A stretch of 64,000 nucleotides of DNA from Caulobacter vibrioides. Lineage in GTDB: Bacteria > Pseudomonadota > Alphaproteobacteria > Caulobacterales > Caulobacteraceae. Made by a program: the position numbers and the translations under genes. The stretch is from NCBI GenBank assembly GCA_001449105.1, contig LNIY01000106.1:78936-142935 (forward strand). The letters run 5' to 3'. Positions 24,932 through 35,302 of this stretch are shown in pieces. Numbering within the stretch: position 1 is the stretch's first letter; each line of letters starts with the position of its first letter. The notes below the pieces were generated by a model that saw only the letters and a list, made by a program, of their open reading frames with translations, had not been told where the DNA came from and searched no databases.

Positions 24932-25705
24932 TTAGATCAGCCCCAGCGCCTTGAAGCTGGCCACCCCGTCGCGGCCGACCACCAGGTGGTCATGCACGGC
25001 GATGCTCAGCGCCTTGCCGGCGGTGACGATCTGCTTGGTCATCTCGATGTCGGGCCGCGAGGGGGTCGGATCGCCGCTCGGATGGTTGTGCAGCAGGATC
25101 AGGTTGGAGCTGGAAAGCTCCAGCGCCCGGCGCATCACCTCGCGCGGATAGACCGGCGCGTGGTCGACCGTGCCGTGGTTCATCACCTCGTCGGCGATCA
25201 GCTGGTTCTTCTTGTCGAGGAACAGCACCCGGAACTGCTCGCGGGATTCGTTGGCCAGGGCGACGCGGACATAGCCCAGCAGCGCCGTCCAGGACGAGAT
25301 CACCGGCCGCTTGGTGATGCCTTCGCGCCCCGCCCGCAGGGTGGCCTCGTGCAGGATCTTCAGGTCCACCGCCGCCGTCTCGCCGACGCCGGGCACGGTC
25401 TTCAGCTCCTCAACGCTCGCGCCCAGCACGGCGGCGAACGAGCCGAAGCGGGCCAGCAGCGCCTTCGCCAGGGGCTTGACGTCGCCGCGCGGCAGGCTGC
25501 GGAAGAGATAGAGCTCGAGCAGCTCATAGTCGGGCAGCGCGGCCAGACCCCCGGCCCTGGCCCGCTCCCGCAGGCGCTCGCGATGTCCGGTGTGATGGGC
25601 GGCGACCAGCGCGGCCTTGCTCGGCTTGGCGGCCTTGGACGGCTCCGCCGCCAGGCGCGCGCGCGGCGCGGCTTCCGACACCCTCAAGGACTTGCCGCTG
25701 ACCAT
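24932..25705 (-). CDS. radC: RadC family JAB/MPN protein
   Basis: A 257-aa cytoplasmic protein. Residues about 36-120 form the UPF0758 helix-hairpin-helix region (LPDYELLELYLFRSLPRGDV, TVPGVGETAA), and residues 135-257 form the JAMM metallo-domain with His206, His208 and Asp219 in HNHPSGDPTPSRPD. The family is often called a DNA-repair protein, but that role is not established. A basic Ala/Lys-rich N-terminal extension of about 35 residues is extra. Close spacing suggests an operon with the downstream 87-aa gene. Confidence 0.92.
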   Translation of the reverse strand: MVSGKSLRVSEAAPRARLAAEPSKAAKPSKAALVAAHHTGHRERLRERARAGGLAALPDYELLELYLFRSLPRGDVKPLAKALLARFGSFAAVLGASVEELKTVPGVGETAAVDLKILHEATLRAGREGITKRPVISSWTALLGYVRVALANESREQFRVLFLDKKNQLIADEVMNHGTVDHAPVYPREVMRRALELSSSNLILLHNHPSGDPTPSRPDIEMTKQIVTAGKALSIAVHDHLVVGRDGVASFKALGLI

Positions 25706-25789
25706 CGCGCCCCTCTGCGTGAGCGCGATTAGAGCTTAGCAATCAGAAGTTGTCGAGAGCGCGCAGACGCCCTCGACGCGAAGAGCGGA

Positions 25790-26593
25790 TCAGAACGCCG
25801 GAACCACCGCGCCCTTGTACTTCTGCGCCATGAACGCCTTCACCTCGGGCGAGGTCAGGGCCTTGGCCAGCTTGGCCACGCGCGGGTCGGCGGCGTTGTC
25901 CGGACGGGTGACCAGGAAGTTCACGTAGGGGCTGGTCTTGTCCTCGATCAGCAGGGCGTCCTTGGCCGGGTCGAGCTTGGCGTCCAGGGCGTAGTTGGTG
26001 TTGATCACCGCCAGATCGACCTGGTTCAGCACGCGCGGCAGGGTCGCCGATTCCAGCTCCTTGAACTTCAGGTTCTTCGGATTGGCGGTGATGTCCTTCA
26101 GGGTCGAGACCGGGTTGGACGGGTCCTTCAGGGTGATCAGGCCGTTCTTGTTGAGCAGCAGCAGGGCGCGGCCGCCGTTGCTGGGCTCGTTGGGAATGGC
26201 CACGGTGGCGCCGGCCGGCAGCTCGCCGATCGCCTTGATCTTCGCCGAATAGGCGCCCAGCGGCTCGATGTGCACGCCGGCGACCTTCACCAGGCCCCAG
26301 CCGCGATCGGCGTTGACGGTGTCCAGATAGGGGCCGGTCTGGAAGTAGTTGGCGTCCAGGTGGCGCTCGGCCAGCTGCACGTTGGGCTGGACGTAGTCGT
26401 TGAACACCTTGACGTCGAGCTTCAGGCCTTCGGCCGCCAGCTTCGGCTTGATGAACTCCAGCACCTCGGCGTGCGGCACGGCGGTCGCGCCGACCACCAG
26501 GGTGTCGGCGGCCGACGGCGCGGGCTGGCGGCTGCACGCGGCCAGCAGGGCGAAGGCGGCGAGGCTGGCGAGGGCGGCGCGGCGGGCGACCAT
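25790..26593 (-). CDS. metQ: Methionine ABC transporter substrate-binding lipoprotein
   Basis: A 267-aa NlpA/MetQ-family binding protein that delivers methionine to MetNI. The lipobox LLAACS is at residues 16-21, so it is lipid-anchored. Family marks are VGATAVPHAEVLEFIKP, FNDYVQPN, ANYFQTGPYLD, VAIPNEPSNGGRALLLL and INTNYALDA. A CGGAG site precedes the ATG. Unusually, metQ is not next to metI: two unrelated ORFs, one on the opposite strand, lie between (26763-27584), so metQ needs its own promoter. Confidence 0.93.
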   Translation of the reverse strand: MVARRAALASLAAFALLAACSRQPAPSAADTLVVGATAVPHAEVLEFIKPKLAAEGLKLDVKVFNDYVQPNVQLAERHLDANYFQTGPYLDTVNADRGWGLVKVAGVHIEPLGAYSAKIKAIGELPAGATVAIPNEPSNGGRALLLLNKNGLITLKDPSNPVSTLKDITANPKNLKFKELESATLPRVLNQVDLAVINTNYALDAKLDPAKDALLIEDKTSPYVNFLVTRPDNAADPRVAKLAKALTSPEVKAFMAQKYKGAVVPAF

Positions 26594-26762
26594 GAACGGC
26601 TCCGGTAAGTCGATAATTCCGGGAGGGTATTGCGCACAAACGCCCCGGATGCGGAATCAGTTTTCCTGAAGCGACGAAGAGGGCGGCGCGCACGGCATGG
26701 TTGGCGCGGCGGCATCAACACTATAGGTTGCGCAAAGTCGCTTACAGTAAAGGACGCCCAGC

Positions 26763-27218
26763 ATGAGCCGCCCCTTCCCCTCCATGGCCGGCGGGCCGAC
26801 CCGGGCGCTGGGCGCCGACGACGCCTCGGCTTCCGCGCCTCGCGTGCGCATCGCCGTGAACATGGAGTCGGTGAGGATCGGCGCCGACGACTATCCCGTT
26901 GCATGGGCCTACGGAGACGAGCTCGCCGAGATCGAGCGGAAGATCCGTCAGCGCTTCACGCGCGCCCAGCCGTCGGCCCAGTCGATCGAGTGCGAAATGG
27001 GCTTCACCATGCCGCTCAAGGCCACGGCCCCCGGCGCGGGCGAGATCTTCGGCGGCGCCTGCATGGTCTCCGACGAGGGCGTCACGCAGCGGTTCCTGAT
27101 CGCCTACGGTCCCGCGCCGACCGACATCGCGGTGCGCCCGGCGGACGAGACCTTTGGCCCGCTGGGCGAGCGCAAGGAGCTGATCCGTCTGGTCCTGCGC
27201 CGCTTTTTCCAGGACTGA
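26763..27218 (+). CDS. Hypothetical protein
   Basis: A 151-aa cytoplasmic protein without signal peptide or membrane segment. The sequence is globular with good coding character (IGADDYPVAWAYGDELAEIE, QSIECEMGFTMPLKA). Family not recognised. It lies alone on the plus strand between metQ and metNI, convergent with the 119-aa gene and divergent from metQ. Confidence 0.7.
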   Translation: MSRPFPSMAGGPTRALGADDASASAPRVRIAVNMESVRIGADDYPVAWAYGDELAEIERKIRQRFTRAQPSAQSIECEMGFTMPLKATAPGAGEIFGGACMVSDEGVTQRFLIAYGPAPTDIAVRPADETFGPLGERKELIRLVLRRFFQD

Positions 27219-27224
27219 GCCCCC

Positions 27225-27584
27225 TCAGGCCTCGTTGGCGGGGTCTTCGGGACCCTGGATCGTCCAGTTCGACACGAAGTCGGGGTTCTCCAGCACCTCG
27301 CCGTTGGCCAGGGTGTAGGTCCCAGGCTGGGCCGGCCTGATGCTCGAGGTCTGGGGCGGCAGCAGGTAGGTGTCGCCGTCCTCTTCCTTGGTCAGCAGAT
27401 CCACGAGGATGCCCTCTTCCGGATCGGCCGACAGGATGACGCCGTGGAACTGCTCGACGTCCTCGATCTCGCCGTCAGCGTCGAGGAAGGTCAGGCCCAC
27501 CAGGATGATGCGGCCGGGCAGGGTGTCGGCCAGCGCCTGGTCCCAGTGCTCGGGCGGCGGGGCGGAAAGGATTTCGTCGGTCAT
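27225..27584 (-). CDS. Hypothetical protein
   Basis: A 119-aa acidic cytoplasmic protein. The ORF is open further upstream, but the ATG at 27584 (MTDEILSAPP) follows TAAGAACCCTCCC-complement purines (GGAGGG region) and is the better start. The sequence (LPGRIILVGLTFLDADGEIE, QFHGVILSADPEEGILVDLL) is well conserved in character, but the family is not recognised. It sits 36 bases downstream of metI on the same strand and may be the last gene of the metNI transcript. Confidence 0.7.
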   Translation of the reverse strand: MTDEILSAPPPEHWDQALADTLPGRIILVGLTFLDADGEIEDVEQFHGVILSADPEEGILVDLLTKEEDGDTYLLPPQTSSIRPAQPGTYTLANGEVLENPDFVSNWTIQGPEDPANEA

Positions 27585-27620
27585 GGGAGGGTTCTTAAGG
27601 CCCTCACCTCCCGCTCGCAA

Positions 27621-28283
27621 TCACCGGTGCGACACCCGCCGCACCACCGTGTCGCCAACCATCTGCAGCACCTGCACCAGGATCAGCAGCAGCGCCACGG
27701 TGACCACCATGACGTCGGTCTGGAAGCGCTGGTAGCCGAAGCGGATGGCCAGATCGCCCAGCCCCCCGGCCCCGACCACGCCGGCCATGGCGGTGTAGGA
27801 GACGAGCGCGATGGCCGTCACAGTGGCCCCGGCGATGATGCCCGGCATGGCCTCGGGCAGCAGCGCGCCCAGCACCACCTGGCGGCGCGTGGCGCCCAGG
27901 GCGAAGCTGGCCTCGACCACGCCCTTGTCGACCTCGCGCAGGGCGGTCTCGACGAGGCGGGCGTAGAACGGCGCGGCCCCGACCACCAGCGGCGGAATGG
28001 CCCCGGCCACGCCCAGCGAGGTGCCGACCAGCAGCACGGTCAGCGGGATCATCACGATCAGCAGGATCACGAACGGCACCGATCGCAGGATGTTGACCAG
28101 CAGGCCCAGCGCCGTGTGCGCGGCCTTGTTGTCCAGCATCTGGCCCTTGCCGGTCAGGAACAGGATCACGCCCAGCGGCAGGCCCAGGATCACGGTCAGG
28201 GCCATCGAACCGCCGAGCATGGTCAGGGTGTCGAGCGTGGCCAGGCCGATATCGGCCCAGTCGATGTTGGCGAACAGGCTCAT
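27621..28283 (-). CDS. metI: Methionine ABC transporter permease
   Basis: A 220-aa inner-membrane permease with five to six membrane segments. It carries the MetI pattern: [18 protein letters not shown], the EAA-type loop [27 protein letters not shown], and [25 protein letters not shown]. The ATG overlaps the metN stop by four bases (ATGA), which fixes the start against a longer in-frame ORF. It works with MetN and MetQ in methionine uptake. Confidence 0.94.
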   Translation of the reverse strand: MSLFANIDWADIGLATLDTLTMLGGSMALTVILGLPLGVILFLTGKGQMLDNKAAHTALGLLVNILRSVPFVILLIVMIPLTVLLVGTSLGVAGAIPPLVVGAAPFYARLVETALREVDKGVVEASFALGATRRQVVLGALLPEAMPGIIAGATVTAIALVSYTAMAGVVGAGGLGDLAIRFGYQRFQTDVMVVTVALLLILVQVLQMVGDTVVRRVSHR

Positions 28284-29281
28284 CGGGCCTTCTCCAGGCG
28301 GTCGACCCGCACGTCGGCGGCCTCGAAACGGGCGATGGCGGCCTCGACGTCGCCGCCGGTGAGGGCCAGGGTCAGTTGGCCGTAAGGGGTGTCGCGCAGG
28401 CGGTGGATGCGGCCGCCGAGGATCGAGTAGTCGACGCCGGTCTCGCGGGCCACCGCCCCCAGCACCGGCTTGTAGGTGGCCTCGCCCTTGAAGGTCAGCC
28501 GCACCAGAACGCCGGCCGGCAAGGCGGTCTCGGCCGCATCCTCCGCCTCGCCGACGAAGCGACGGGCCGTGTCGCTCGCCGGGTGCAGGAACACCTCCTC
28601 GACCGGGCCCTGCTCGACCACGCGGCCGCCTTCCAGCACCGCCACCCGGTCGCAGACGCGGCGCACCACGTCCATCTCGTGGGTGATCAGCACGATGGTG
28701 AGGCCAAGCTCGCGGTTGAGATCGGAGATCAGGGCCAAGATCTGCTCGGTGGTCTCCGGATCCAGCGCGCTGGTCGCCTCGTCGCACAGCAGGATCTTCG
28801 GCGCGGTGGCAAGGGCCCGGGCGATGCCGACGCGCTGCTTCTGACCGCCCGACAGCTGGGCCGGATACTTGGCGGCGTGCTCGGAAAGGCCCACACGGGC
28901 CAGAAGCTCGGCCGTCCGCGCCTTGATCCGCGCCGGCTCCCAGCCCGCCAGCTTCAGCGGGAAGGCGACGTTCTGCTCGACCGTCTTGGACGACAGCAGG
29001 TTGAAGTGCTGGAAGATCATGCCGACGCGGCGACGCAGGGCCCGAAGGCCCGCGACGTCCAGCGCCGCCACGTCGTCGCCGTCGACGATCACCTTGCCGC
29101 CGGTGGGCAGCTCCAGGCCGTTGATCAGGCGGATCAGGGTGGACTTGCCCGCCCCCGAGGCGCCGATGACCCCGAACACCTCGCCCTCCCCGACCTCGAG
29201 CGAGGCCTCGCGCAGGGCCGCGTGACCGCTGGCCCCCTTGCCGGCGGCATAGGTCTTGGAGACGGCTTCGAAACGGATCAC
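28280..29281 (-). CDS. metN: Methionine ABC transporter ATP-binding protein
   Basis: A 333-aa ATPase. Walker [10 protein letters not shown] is at 40-48, signature LSGGQKQR near 143-150, Walker [16 protein letters not shown] near 163-177, and a C-terminal NIL domain of about 75 residues senses methionine. It energises MetI. The start lies 13 bases after the stop of the S9 peptidase gene on the same strand, so the two may share a transcript. No SAM riboswitch or obvious methionine operator is visible in that gap. Confidence 0.95.
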   Translation of the reverse strand: MIRFEAVSKTYAAGKGASGHAALREASLEVGEGEVFGVIGASGAGKSTLIRLINGLELPTGGKVIVDGDDVAALDVAGLRALRRRVGMIFQHFNLLSSKTVEQNVAFPLKLAGWEPARIKARTAELLARVGLSEHAAKYPAQLSGGQKQRVGIARALATAPKILLCDEATSALDPETTEQILALISDLNRELGLTIVLITHEMDVVRRVCDRVAVLEGGRVVEQGPVEEVFLHPASDTARRFVGEAEDAAETALPAGVLVRLTFKGEATYKPVLGAVARETGVDYSILGGRIHRLRDTPYGQLTLALTGGDVEAAIARFEAADVRVDRLEKAR

Positions 29282-29294
29282 CGGCGGCTGGTCC

Positions 29295-31793
29295 TTACTT
29301 CGCGGCCGGGGCGACGGCGGCCGGGGCGGCCGCGCGCGGCGGGGCGTTCTTGACGTAGCGGTCCATCCAGTCGGTCATCTCCCACAGGGTGTGCATCACC
29401 GACTCCCGGGCGCGATAGCCGTGAGCCTCGTAGGGCAGCACGGTGTAGCGCACGGTGGCACCCGCCCCCTTCAGCGCGGCGTAGAAGCGCTCGCTCTGGA
29501 TCGGGAAGGTGCCGGAGTTGTCGTCCGCCTCGCCGTGGATCAGCAGGATCGGCTCGTTGACCTGCTTCACATAGGTGAAGGGGCTCATCTTCGTATAGGT
29601 GTCGGTCGCCTGCCAGTAGGTGCGCTGCTCGGACTGGAAGCCGAACGGCGTGAGGGTGCGATTGTAGGCGCCCGACCGCGCGATGCCGGCCCGGAACAGG
29701 TCGCTGTGGGCCAGCAGGTTGGCGGTCATGAACGCGCCGTAGCTGTGGCCGCCCACGGCGATGCGGTCGCGGTCGGCCACGCCCAGGGCCACCACCGCGT
29801 CGACCGCGGCCTTGGCGTCGGCGGTCAGCTGCTCGACATAGCTGTCGTTGGGCTCGGCGCCGTCCTTGCCGATGATCGGCATGCCCGGGCCGTCGAGCAC
29901 CGCATAGCCCTGGGTCAGCAGGAACAGGTGGCTGGCCCCGCCCGGACGGGTGAAGCGGTTGCCCGCGTCCACCGTCTGGCCGGCGACCGAGGCGTCGGTG
30001 AACTCTTCCGGGTAGGCCCACATCAGCATCGGCAGCGGGCCGTCCTTGGCCTTGTCGTAGCCGGCCGGCAGGTAGAGGTCGCCCGACAGCTTCACCCCGT
30101 CGGCGCGGCTGTAGGTGATGGTCTGCTTGGTGACGCCGGCGAACTGCGGGGCGCGGTCGACGAACTTGGTCAGCGCCCGGGCGTTACCGCCCTTTAGCGG
30201 CCTGACGAAGTAGTTGGGAACCTCGTCCTTGCTCTCGCGGCGGGTGATCAGGGTCTTGCCGGCCTCGTCGGCGAAGGTGACCGGGGCCTCGTAGTACGGG
30301 GCCTTGGCCTGCCACAGGCGGCTGGTCTTGCCGTCGGCCAGGTTCATCACGCCCACGAACGGGAACTCGCCCTTGGCGGTGGCCCCTTCGCCGGACACGA
30401 ACACGCCCTTGCCGTCGGGCGTGAAGTGCAGGACCTCCTCGCCGTGGGCGTTGCGGCGGCTCATGGCCGAGCCCGGATCGTTGTAGCGGTCCTGGTAGTT
30501 GCGCTCGAGCAGCAGACGGCCGGCGCCGGGCTTCGAAGGATCGACGGCCAGCAGCTTTTCCTTGCGGTTGTCGAACCAGCGGCTGTGGACCAGGGCGAAG
30601 TCGTCGCGGCCCCACTCGACGCCGCCATAGCGCAGGTCAAGGTCGACCAGGGTGACGGGGGCTGCGTCGAACGGCGCGGCCTGCATCAGCACGCGGTCGT
30701 GGATCTCGACCTTCTTCTTCGGATCGCCGCCGTCCTGGGCCTCGGCCCAGACCAGGGTCGCGGGCGCGTCGCCTCGCCATTGCGGGCTGCGCGGGCCGGC
30801 CACCACCGCATCGAACGCCGACGACAGGTTGTCGGCCAGCGGGCGGTCGGCCAGGGTCTTGACCAGCTTGCCGTCGGCGGCGTCGACGACCTGGATCTCG
30901 GTGGGGAAGCGGGCGGCCGGGACGAGGTAGCTGTAGGGGCGCTTCAGGCGCGTCACCAGCAGCAGGCGGCCGTCGGGCGAGGCGGAAAAGCCGCTGATCA
31001 CGCCCGGCGCGCCGACCGGCGTGATCGCGCCGTCGGCCAGGGCCACGCGGGCCAGCTGGCTGGTGAAGTAGTGGTCGAACAGCGCCTCGTCGTGGGCGTT
31101 GCCCAACAGGTCCTGATAGGTGCGGATGGCGGCCGTGCGGCCGGCCGACTGCTGGACGATCGGGCCCTCGGGCGCGGCCGGTTCGGCCGGCGCGGCGCCG
31201 CGCCCGGCCGGGACCTGGCGGATGATCAGGCCGGCGTCGCCGGGCAGCCAGTCATAGGCCGCGCCGAAGGCGGCGTTCAGCACCGGGCCGGTCAGCTTGC
31301 GGACCTTGGCGGTCTTCAGGTCGGCGACCCACAGCTCCAGACCCGTCGGGGCCTCCATCACCAGGGCCAGCTGCTGGCCGTCGCCCGACCAGCGCGGCTG
31401 GATGAAGCGCGCGCCCTGCGGCAGGGCCACCTCGCGCACGGCGCCGGTCTTGACGTCCTCAAAGGCCAGGCTGTTGGCCCAGGTGGTGCGGGCCTCGATC
31501 GGACCGTTGGTGCGTGGATTGATGCGATAGCCGCCCAGGCGCAGGATCGGATCGGCCACAGCCCGGATCGGCGGCAGGTTCTCGCGGCCCAGGAGGGCCA
31601 GGGTCTTGCGCTCGGGGCTCAGCGTGACGGCCGGCGTCGGCGCGGCGTCGAGGATCTGGGCGATCGGCGCCGGCGGCGTGCGGTAGGCCTCGCCAGCCGC
31701 GGCGACAGAAGCGGCCCCGCCGCAGGCCATGGCCGCCAGCACGGCGGTCGAAGCCAGCGCCACGGCGCGGCGACGGAATTGGATCTCGAACAT
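29295..31793 (-). CDS. S9 family peptidase, glutamyl-endopeptidase-like, secreted
   Basis: An 832-aa serine peptidase of the prolyl oligopeptidase clan. A signal peptide (about residues 1-33) follows [12 protein letters not shown] beta-propeller-like region spans about 50-560 and an alpha/beta-hydrolase domain about 570-815. The triad is nucleophile Ser in GGHSYGA (near 683), Asp in [10 protein letters not shown] (near 752) and His in YEAHGY (near 789). The catalytic-domain sequence resembles the S9D glutamyl endopeptidase group more than dipeptidyl peptidase IV. The start at 31793 was chosen because the signal peptide begins there; 40 upstream codons lack coding character. It lies directly upstream of metNI. 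Confidence 0.9.
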   Translation of the reverse strand: MFEIQFRRRAVALASTAVLAAMACGGAASVAAAGEAYRTPPAPIAQILDAAPTPAVTLSPERKTLALLGRENLPPIRAVADPILRLGGYRINPRTNGPIEARTTWANSLAFEDVKTGAVREVALPQGARFIQPRWSGDGQQLALVMEAPTGLELWVADLKTAKVRKLTGPVLNAAFGAAYDWLPGDAGLIIRQVPAGRGAAPAEPAAPEGPIVQQSAGRTAAIRTYQDLLGNAHDEALFDHYFTSQLARVALADGAITPVGAPGVISGFSASPDGRLLLVTRLKRPYSYLVPAARFPTEIQVVDAADGKLVKTLADRPLADNLSSAFDAVVAGPRSPQWRGDAPATLVWAEAQDGGDPKKKVEIHDRVLMQAAPFDAAPVTLVDLDLRYGGVEWGRDDFALVHSRWFDNRKEKLLAVDPSKPGAGRLLLERNYQDRYNDPGSAMSRRNAHGEEVLHFTPDGKGVFVSGEGATAKGEFPFVGVMNLADGKTSRLWQAKAPYYEAPVTFADEAGKTLITRRESKDEVPNYFVRPLKGGNARALTKFVDRAPQFAGVTKQTITYSRADGVKLSGDLYLPAGYDKAKDGPLPMLMWAYPEEFTDASVAGQTVDAGNRFTRPGGASHLFLLTQGYAVLDGPGMPIIGKDGAEPNDSYVEQLTADAKAAVDAVVALGVADRDRIAVGGHSYGAFMTANLLAHSDLFRAGIARSGAYNRTLTPFGFQSEQRTYWQATDTYTKMSPFTYVKQVNEPILLIHGEADDNSGTFPIQSERFYAALKGAGATVRYTVLPYEAHGYRARESVMHTLWEMTDWMDRYVKNAPPRAAAPAAVAPAAK

Positions 31794-32148
31794 GAAGCCC
31801 CCGGTAAACGCGTAGGAGGGGCAGCAATAGGCGCGCTTAAGGCTCAGGTGAACGGGAAAGTGTGGGAGAGTGGGATATCGGCGGTTGGGTTTTGCCGGGC
31901 GTCGGCGCAGCATCCAAGTCAGCTCGCCCGGTGATGAGACCGTTGCCCCACGCTACTGTAGGGCCGCCAAGCGGCCATGAGCTGACATTAGGCTGTATCC
32001 AGGAAAAGGGCGTTCAACAGCGCGCCTGGATATTCCATTTCATGGCGAAAGGTCCGCCGGACCGTGCGCACGAAGCGCCGGCCTCAAATCCCCCGCGACG
32101 GCGGCCCGCCGAGGGCTTAAACAGCCGCCTCGTTCGAAAGGCCCAACC
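31794..32148. other. Intergenic region between divergent S9 peptidase and DUF1697 gene
   Basis: About 355 bases of less GC-rich sequence. I see one imperfect inverted pair (CCAGGAAAAGGGC ... GCGCGCCTGG, about 31999-32030) and no gene. The promoters of both flanking genes must lie here. Confidence 0.4.
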
Positions 32149-32694
32149 ATGTCCCTCCACATCGCCCTGCTGCGCGGCGTCAACGCCGCCGGTGGTCGTC
32201 TGATCACCGCCGACGAGCTGACCGGCCTGTTGACCGATCTCGGCCACACCGACGTCCGCATGGGTCCCAAGGTCGGCGACTGGGTGTTCGAGAGCGGCGA
32301 GCGCACCGGCGCGGAACTTCAGACCCAGATCGAAACCGAGCTGATGGCGCGCCTGGGCCTGCGCACCGATGTCTATGTCCGCACCGCCGAGGCGTGGCGG
32401 GCGCTGGTCGCGGCCAACCCGTTCCCGGACTTCGCGGCGGCCGATCCGGGCTGGCTGATGACTTTGTTCTGCAAGGACACCCCCGACAAGAAAGCCATGG
32501 GCGCCCTGCGCGCGGCGATCCGCGGGACCGAGCAGGCGCGGGCCGAAAGCCGCCAGATCTATGCGATCTATCCCGACGGCGTCGGCGGCTCGAAACTGAC
32601 CACCAGCCTGGTCGAGAAGACCCTCGGCACGCGGATCACCGGGCGGACGTGGACGGCGGTGCTGGCTCTCGCCGAGATGCTTGAGCCGATCTAG
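32149..32694 (+). CDS. DUF1697 family protein
   Basis: A 181-aa cytoplasmic protein with the DUF1697 signature at its N-terminus (HIALLRGVNAAGGRLITADE, then LTGLLTDLGHTDVR), the NPFPDF segment and the C-terminal TTSLVEKTLGTRITGRTW. Function is unknown across the family. It is a single gene on the plus strand. Confidence 0.88.
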   Translation: MSLHIALLRGVNAAGGRLITADELTGLLTDLGHTDVRMGPKVGDWVFESGERTGAELQTQIETELMARLGLRTDVYVRTAEAWRALVAANPFPDFAAADPGWLMTLFCKDTPDKKAMGALRAAIRGTEQARAESRQIYAIYPDGVGGSKLTTSLVEKTLGTRITGRTWTAVLALAEMLEPI

Positions 32695-32812
32695 TCCTCA
32701 CTGTCTTTCCTGTCGCCATCGTCCCGCACCTCTTCAACCGCGTCGGCTTCGGCGAACGGTGAGACGCCTCTGAACGTCCGCTCGAGGGCTTTTGAGCGCC
32801 AGGTTCGCCCCC
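32695..32812. other. Short intergenic gap between convergent genes
   Basis: About 118 bases between the DUF1697 gene and the amidohydrolase. No hairpin with a T-run was found. Confidence 0.4.
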
Positions 32813-34102
32813 TTACCGCCGAACCACCGCCCCGCCCTTCATCACGAACACCGGCTTTTCCAGCACGGTCACGTCGGCCAGCGGATCGCCCGACACCGCG
32901 ATCAGGTCGGCGTAGCGGCCCGCCGTCACCTGGCCGAGGTCCTTGTCGCGGCCCAGGGCCTGGGCCGCGTTCACCGTGGCGGCCTGGATGGCCTGGAGGG
33001 GCGTGGCGCCGTAGCGGACCATCACCGCGAACTGGCGGGCGTTGTCGCCGTGCGGATAGACCCCGGCGTCGGTGCCGTAGATCATCTTCACGCCGCCCTT
33101 CAGGGCCTTGCGGAAGTTCTCGCGCTGGACCTCGGCGATGTCGCGGTCCTTGCGCAGGTTGTCTTCCAGCACGCCGTTCTTGCGCCCTTCTGACTGGGTG
33201 TAGTCGGTGTTGTAGATGTCCATCGAGAACCAGGTTCCCTTCTGGGCGGCCAGCCTGATCCCCTCGTCGTCGACGAGGCTGGCGTGCTCGATGGTGTCGA
33301 TGCCGGCGCGGATGGCTTCCTTGATGCCGGCCCCGCCGTGGGCGTGGGCGGCGACCTTGAGGCCGGCCATGTGGGCCTCGTCGGCCACGGCCTTCATCTC
33401 CTCGTAGGTCAGCTGCTGCTGGCCCGGCTCGTCGCCGCGCGAGAAGACCCCGCCGGTGGCGCAGATCTTGATCACCTGGGCGCCGTACTTCTTCAGCGTC
33501 CGCACCGCCTTGCGGGCCTGGTCGGGGCTGTCGATGTTGTAGGGGGCCTTCTGGTCCATCGAGGGCGGGAAGAAGGTGCTGTCGCAGTGGCCGCCGGTGG
33601 CCCCGATGGCGTAGGTGGCGGTAACCACGCGCGGGCCGGGCACGACGCCCTCGTCGATCGCCTCGCGCAGGCCCACGTCGTTGAAGCGGTCGGCGCCGAC
33701 GTTGCGCACGGTGGTGAAGCCGGCCTCCAGCGTGGCCTTGGCGTTGGCGGTCTGGGTCACGCTCCAGAAGGCGTCGCTGAACTGCAGGGCGTTGTAGCCG
33801 CCATAGACCGGCGAGGCGTCGAGATGCACGTGCATGTCGATCAGGCCCGGCAGCAGGGTCGCGCCCGGCAGGTCGACGGTCTCGGCGTCCGGGGGGATCG
33901 CGAAGTCGCCGGCCTTGCCGACGGCGGTGATGCGGCCGGCCACGACCAGCACCACCGGCTTTTCGACATAGCGCCCCGTGGCCACGTCCAGCAGCCGGGC
34001 GGCGGTGACCACCTTGGTCTCGGCGGCTTCGGCCGCCGACAGGGGAACCGTCGTCGCGGCCAGGGCCAGGACCGCAAGGGTCGAAATCGTCAGTCCACGC
34101 AT
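32813..34102 (-). CDS. Amidohydrolase-superfamily dipeptidase (prolidase-like), secreted
   Basis: A 429-aa metal-dependent hydrolase with a signal peptide (MRGLTISTLAVLALAATTVP, then LSA). Motifs in order are the metal-binding DMHVHLD at 89-95, KICATGGVFS with its likely carbamylated or metal Lys, HAHGG, IEHASLVDDEG and the catalytic Asp in YGTDAGVYPHG. It resembles the group of alphaproteobacterial Xaa-Pro or Xaa-basic dipeptidases within the imidazolonepropionase-like amidohydrolases. The start at 34102 begins the signal peptide. It is probably periplasmic; the precise substrate is uncertain. Confidence 0.85.
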   Translation of the reverse strand: MRGLTISTLAVLALAATTVPLSAAEAAETKVVTAARLLDVATGRYVEKPVVLVVAGRITAVGKAGDFAIPPDAETVDLPGATLLPGLIDMHVHLDASPVYGGYNALQFSDAFWSVTQTANAKATLEAGFTTVRNVGADRFNDVGLREAIDEGVVPGPRVVTATYAIGATGGHCDSTFFPPSMDQKAPYNIDSPDQARKAVRTLKKYGAQVIKICATGGVFSRGDEPGQQQLTYEEMKAVADEAHMAGLKVAAHAHGGAGIKEAIRAGIDTIEHASLVDDEGIRLAAQKGTWFSMDIYNTDYTQSEGRKNGVLEDNLRKDRDIAEVQRENFRKALKGGVKMIYGTDAGVYPHGDNARQFAVMVRYGATPLQAIQAATVNAAQALGRDKDLGQVTAGRYADLIAVSGDPLADVTVLEKPVFVMKGGAVVRR

Positions 34103-34196
34103 TCGGTCGGCCCCGCGCTCAAGTTGCAGGACAGACGCTAGAGCGTGGCCGTTGAAGTGGAAAGGGCGGCCGCGCATGGCGACCGCCCCTTTTTCG

Positions 34197-35168
34197 TCAG
34201 GCCTTGAAGAAGGCCAGCAGGTCCGGATTGATGATCTCCGGGTGGGTCGTGCACATGCCGTGCGGCAGGCCCTTGTAGACCTTCAGTTCGCCCTTCTTGA
34301 CCAGCTTGGCCGAGAGCAGCGCGGAGTCGGCGATCGGCACGATCTGGTCGTCGTCGCCGTGCAGCACCAGCACCGGCACGTCGACCTTCTTGAGGTCGTC
34401 GGTGAAGTCGGTCTCGGAGAAGGCCTTGATGCAGTCGTAGTGGGCCTTGACGCTGCCGGTCATGCCCTGGCGCCACCAGTTCCAGATCACGCCCTGGTCG
34501 ACCTTCGCGCCCGGACGGTTGTAGCCGTAGAACGGGCCGGCCGGCACGTCGTAGAAGAACTGGGCGCGGTTGCCGGCGGTGGCGGCGCGGAAGCCGTCAA
34601 ACACCTCGATCGGCAGGCCGCCCGGGTTCTTGTCGCTCTTGACCATGATCGGCGGCACCGCGCCGATCAGCACGGCCTTCGCCACGCGGCCCGGCTTGGC
34701 GCGGGCGACGTAGTGGATCACCTCGCCGCCGCCGGTCGAGTGGCCAACGTGGATGGCGTTCTTCAGGTCGAGGTGGTCGGTCAGGGCCGCGACGTCGGCG
34801 GCGTAGGTGTCCATCTCGTTGCCGGTGTCGGTCTGGGTCGAGCGGCCGTGACCGCGACGGTCATGGGCGATCACCCGGAAGCCCTGGGCGTAGAAGAACA
34901 TCATCTGGTTGTCCCAGTCGTCGGCCGTCAGCGGCCAGCCGTGGTGGAACACGACCGGCTGGGCGGTCTTGGGACCCCAGTCCTTGTAGTAGATCTGCAC
35001 GCCGTCCTTGGTCGTGACGAAACCGCTGCTCATGGTCTTGGCTCCTTGGGAGGATGGGGTCGCGGGCGAGGCCGCGGCGAAGGGCGCGACCGAGAAGGCC
35101 GCCAGGCCCAGGCCGGCGGCGAGGACGTCCCTGCGCGAGGCGCCGTCATCGGAAGATTGGGTGGTCAT
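34197..35168 (-). CDS. Alpha/beta hydrolase, non-haem chloroperoxidase / arylesterase type, Tat-exported
   Basis: A 323-aa hydrolase. A Tat-type N-terminus ([15 protein letters not shown]) precedes a mature domain starting near [11 protein letters not shown]. Catalytic marks are nucleophile Ser in VGHSTGGG (near residue 143), Asp in HGDDDQIVP and His in [25 protein letters not shown] supplies the oxyanion hole. Sequence is very close in style to the bacterial Est/cofactor-free perhydrolase group. The start at 35168 gives the Tat peptide; the in-frame ATG eight codons earlier is less likely. Confidence 0.88.
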   Translation of the reverse strand: MTTQSSDDGASRRDVLAAGLGLAAFSVAPFAAASPATPSSQGAKTMSSGFVTTKDGVQIYYKDWGPKTAQPVVFHHGWPLTADDWDNQMMFFYAQGFRVIAHDRRGHGRSTQTDTGNEMDTYAADVAALTDHLDLKNAIHVGHSTGGGEVIHYVARAKPGRVAKAVLIGAVPPIMVKSDKNPGGLPIEVFDGFRAATAGNRAQFFYDVPAGPFYGYNRPGAKVDQGVIWNWWRQGMTGSVKAHYDCIKAFSETDFTDDLKKVDVPVLVLHGDDDQIVPIADSALLSAKLVKKGELKVYKGLPHGMCTTHPEIINPDLLAFFKA

Positions 35169-35302
35169 CGGTCGCCCCTCTGCGTCGAACAATCGGGCGC
35201 GTCATGGCGTTCCCGAGCCCGCGCAAGGTGGCTCAGGGCGTCGTTCGGGGCTTGAACGTATCGCGCGGTCGCTGGGACGAACGCGCCGGAGCGTGCGGGG
35301 TT

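Noticed and set aside
29282..29294. SAM riboswitch upstream of metN
   Set aside because: Only 13 bases separate metN from the upstream gene and no riboswitch elements are seen.
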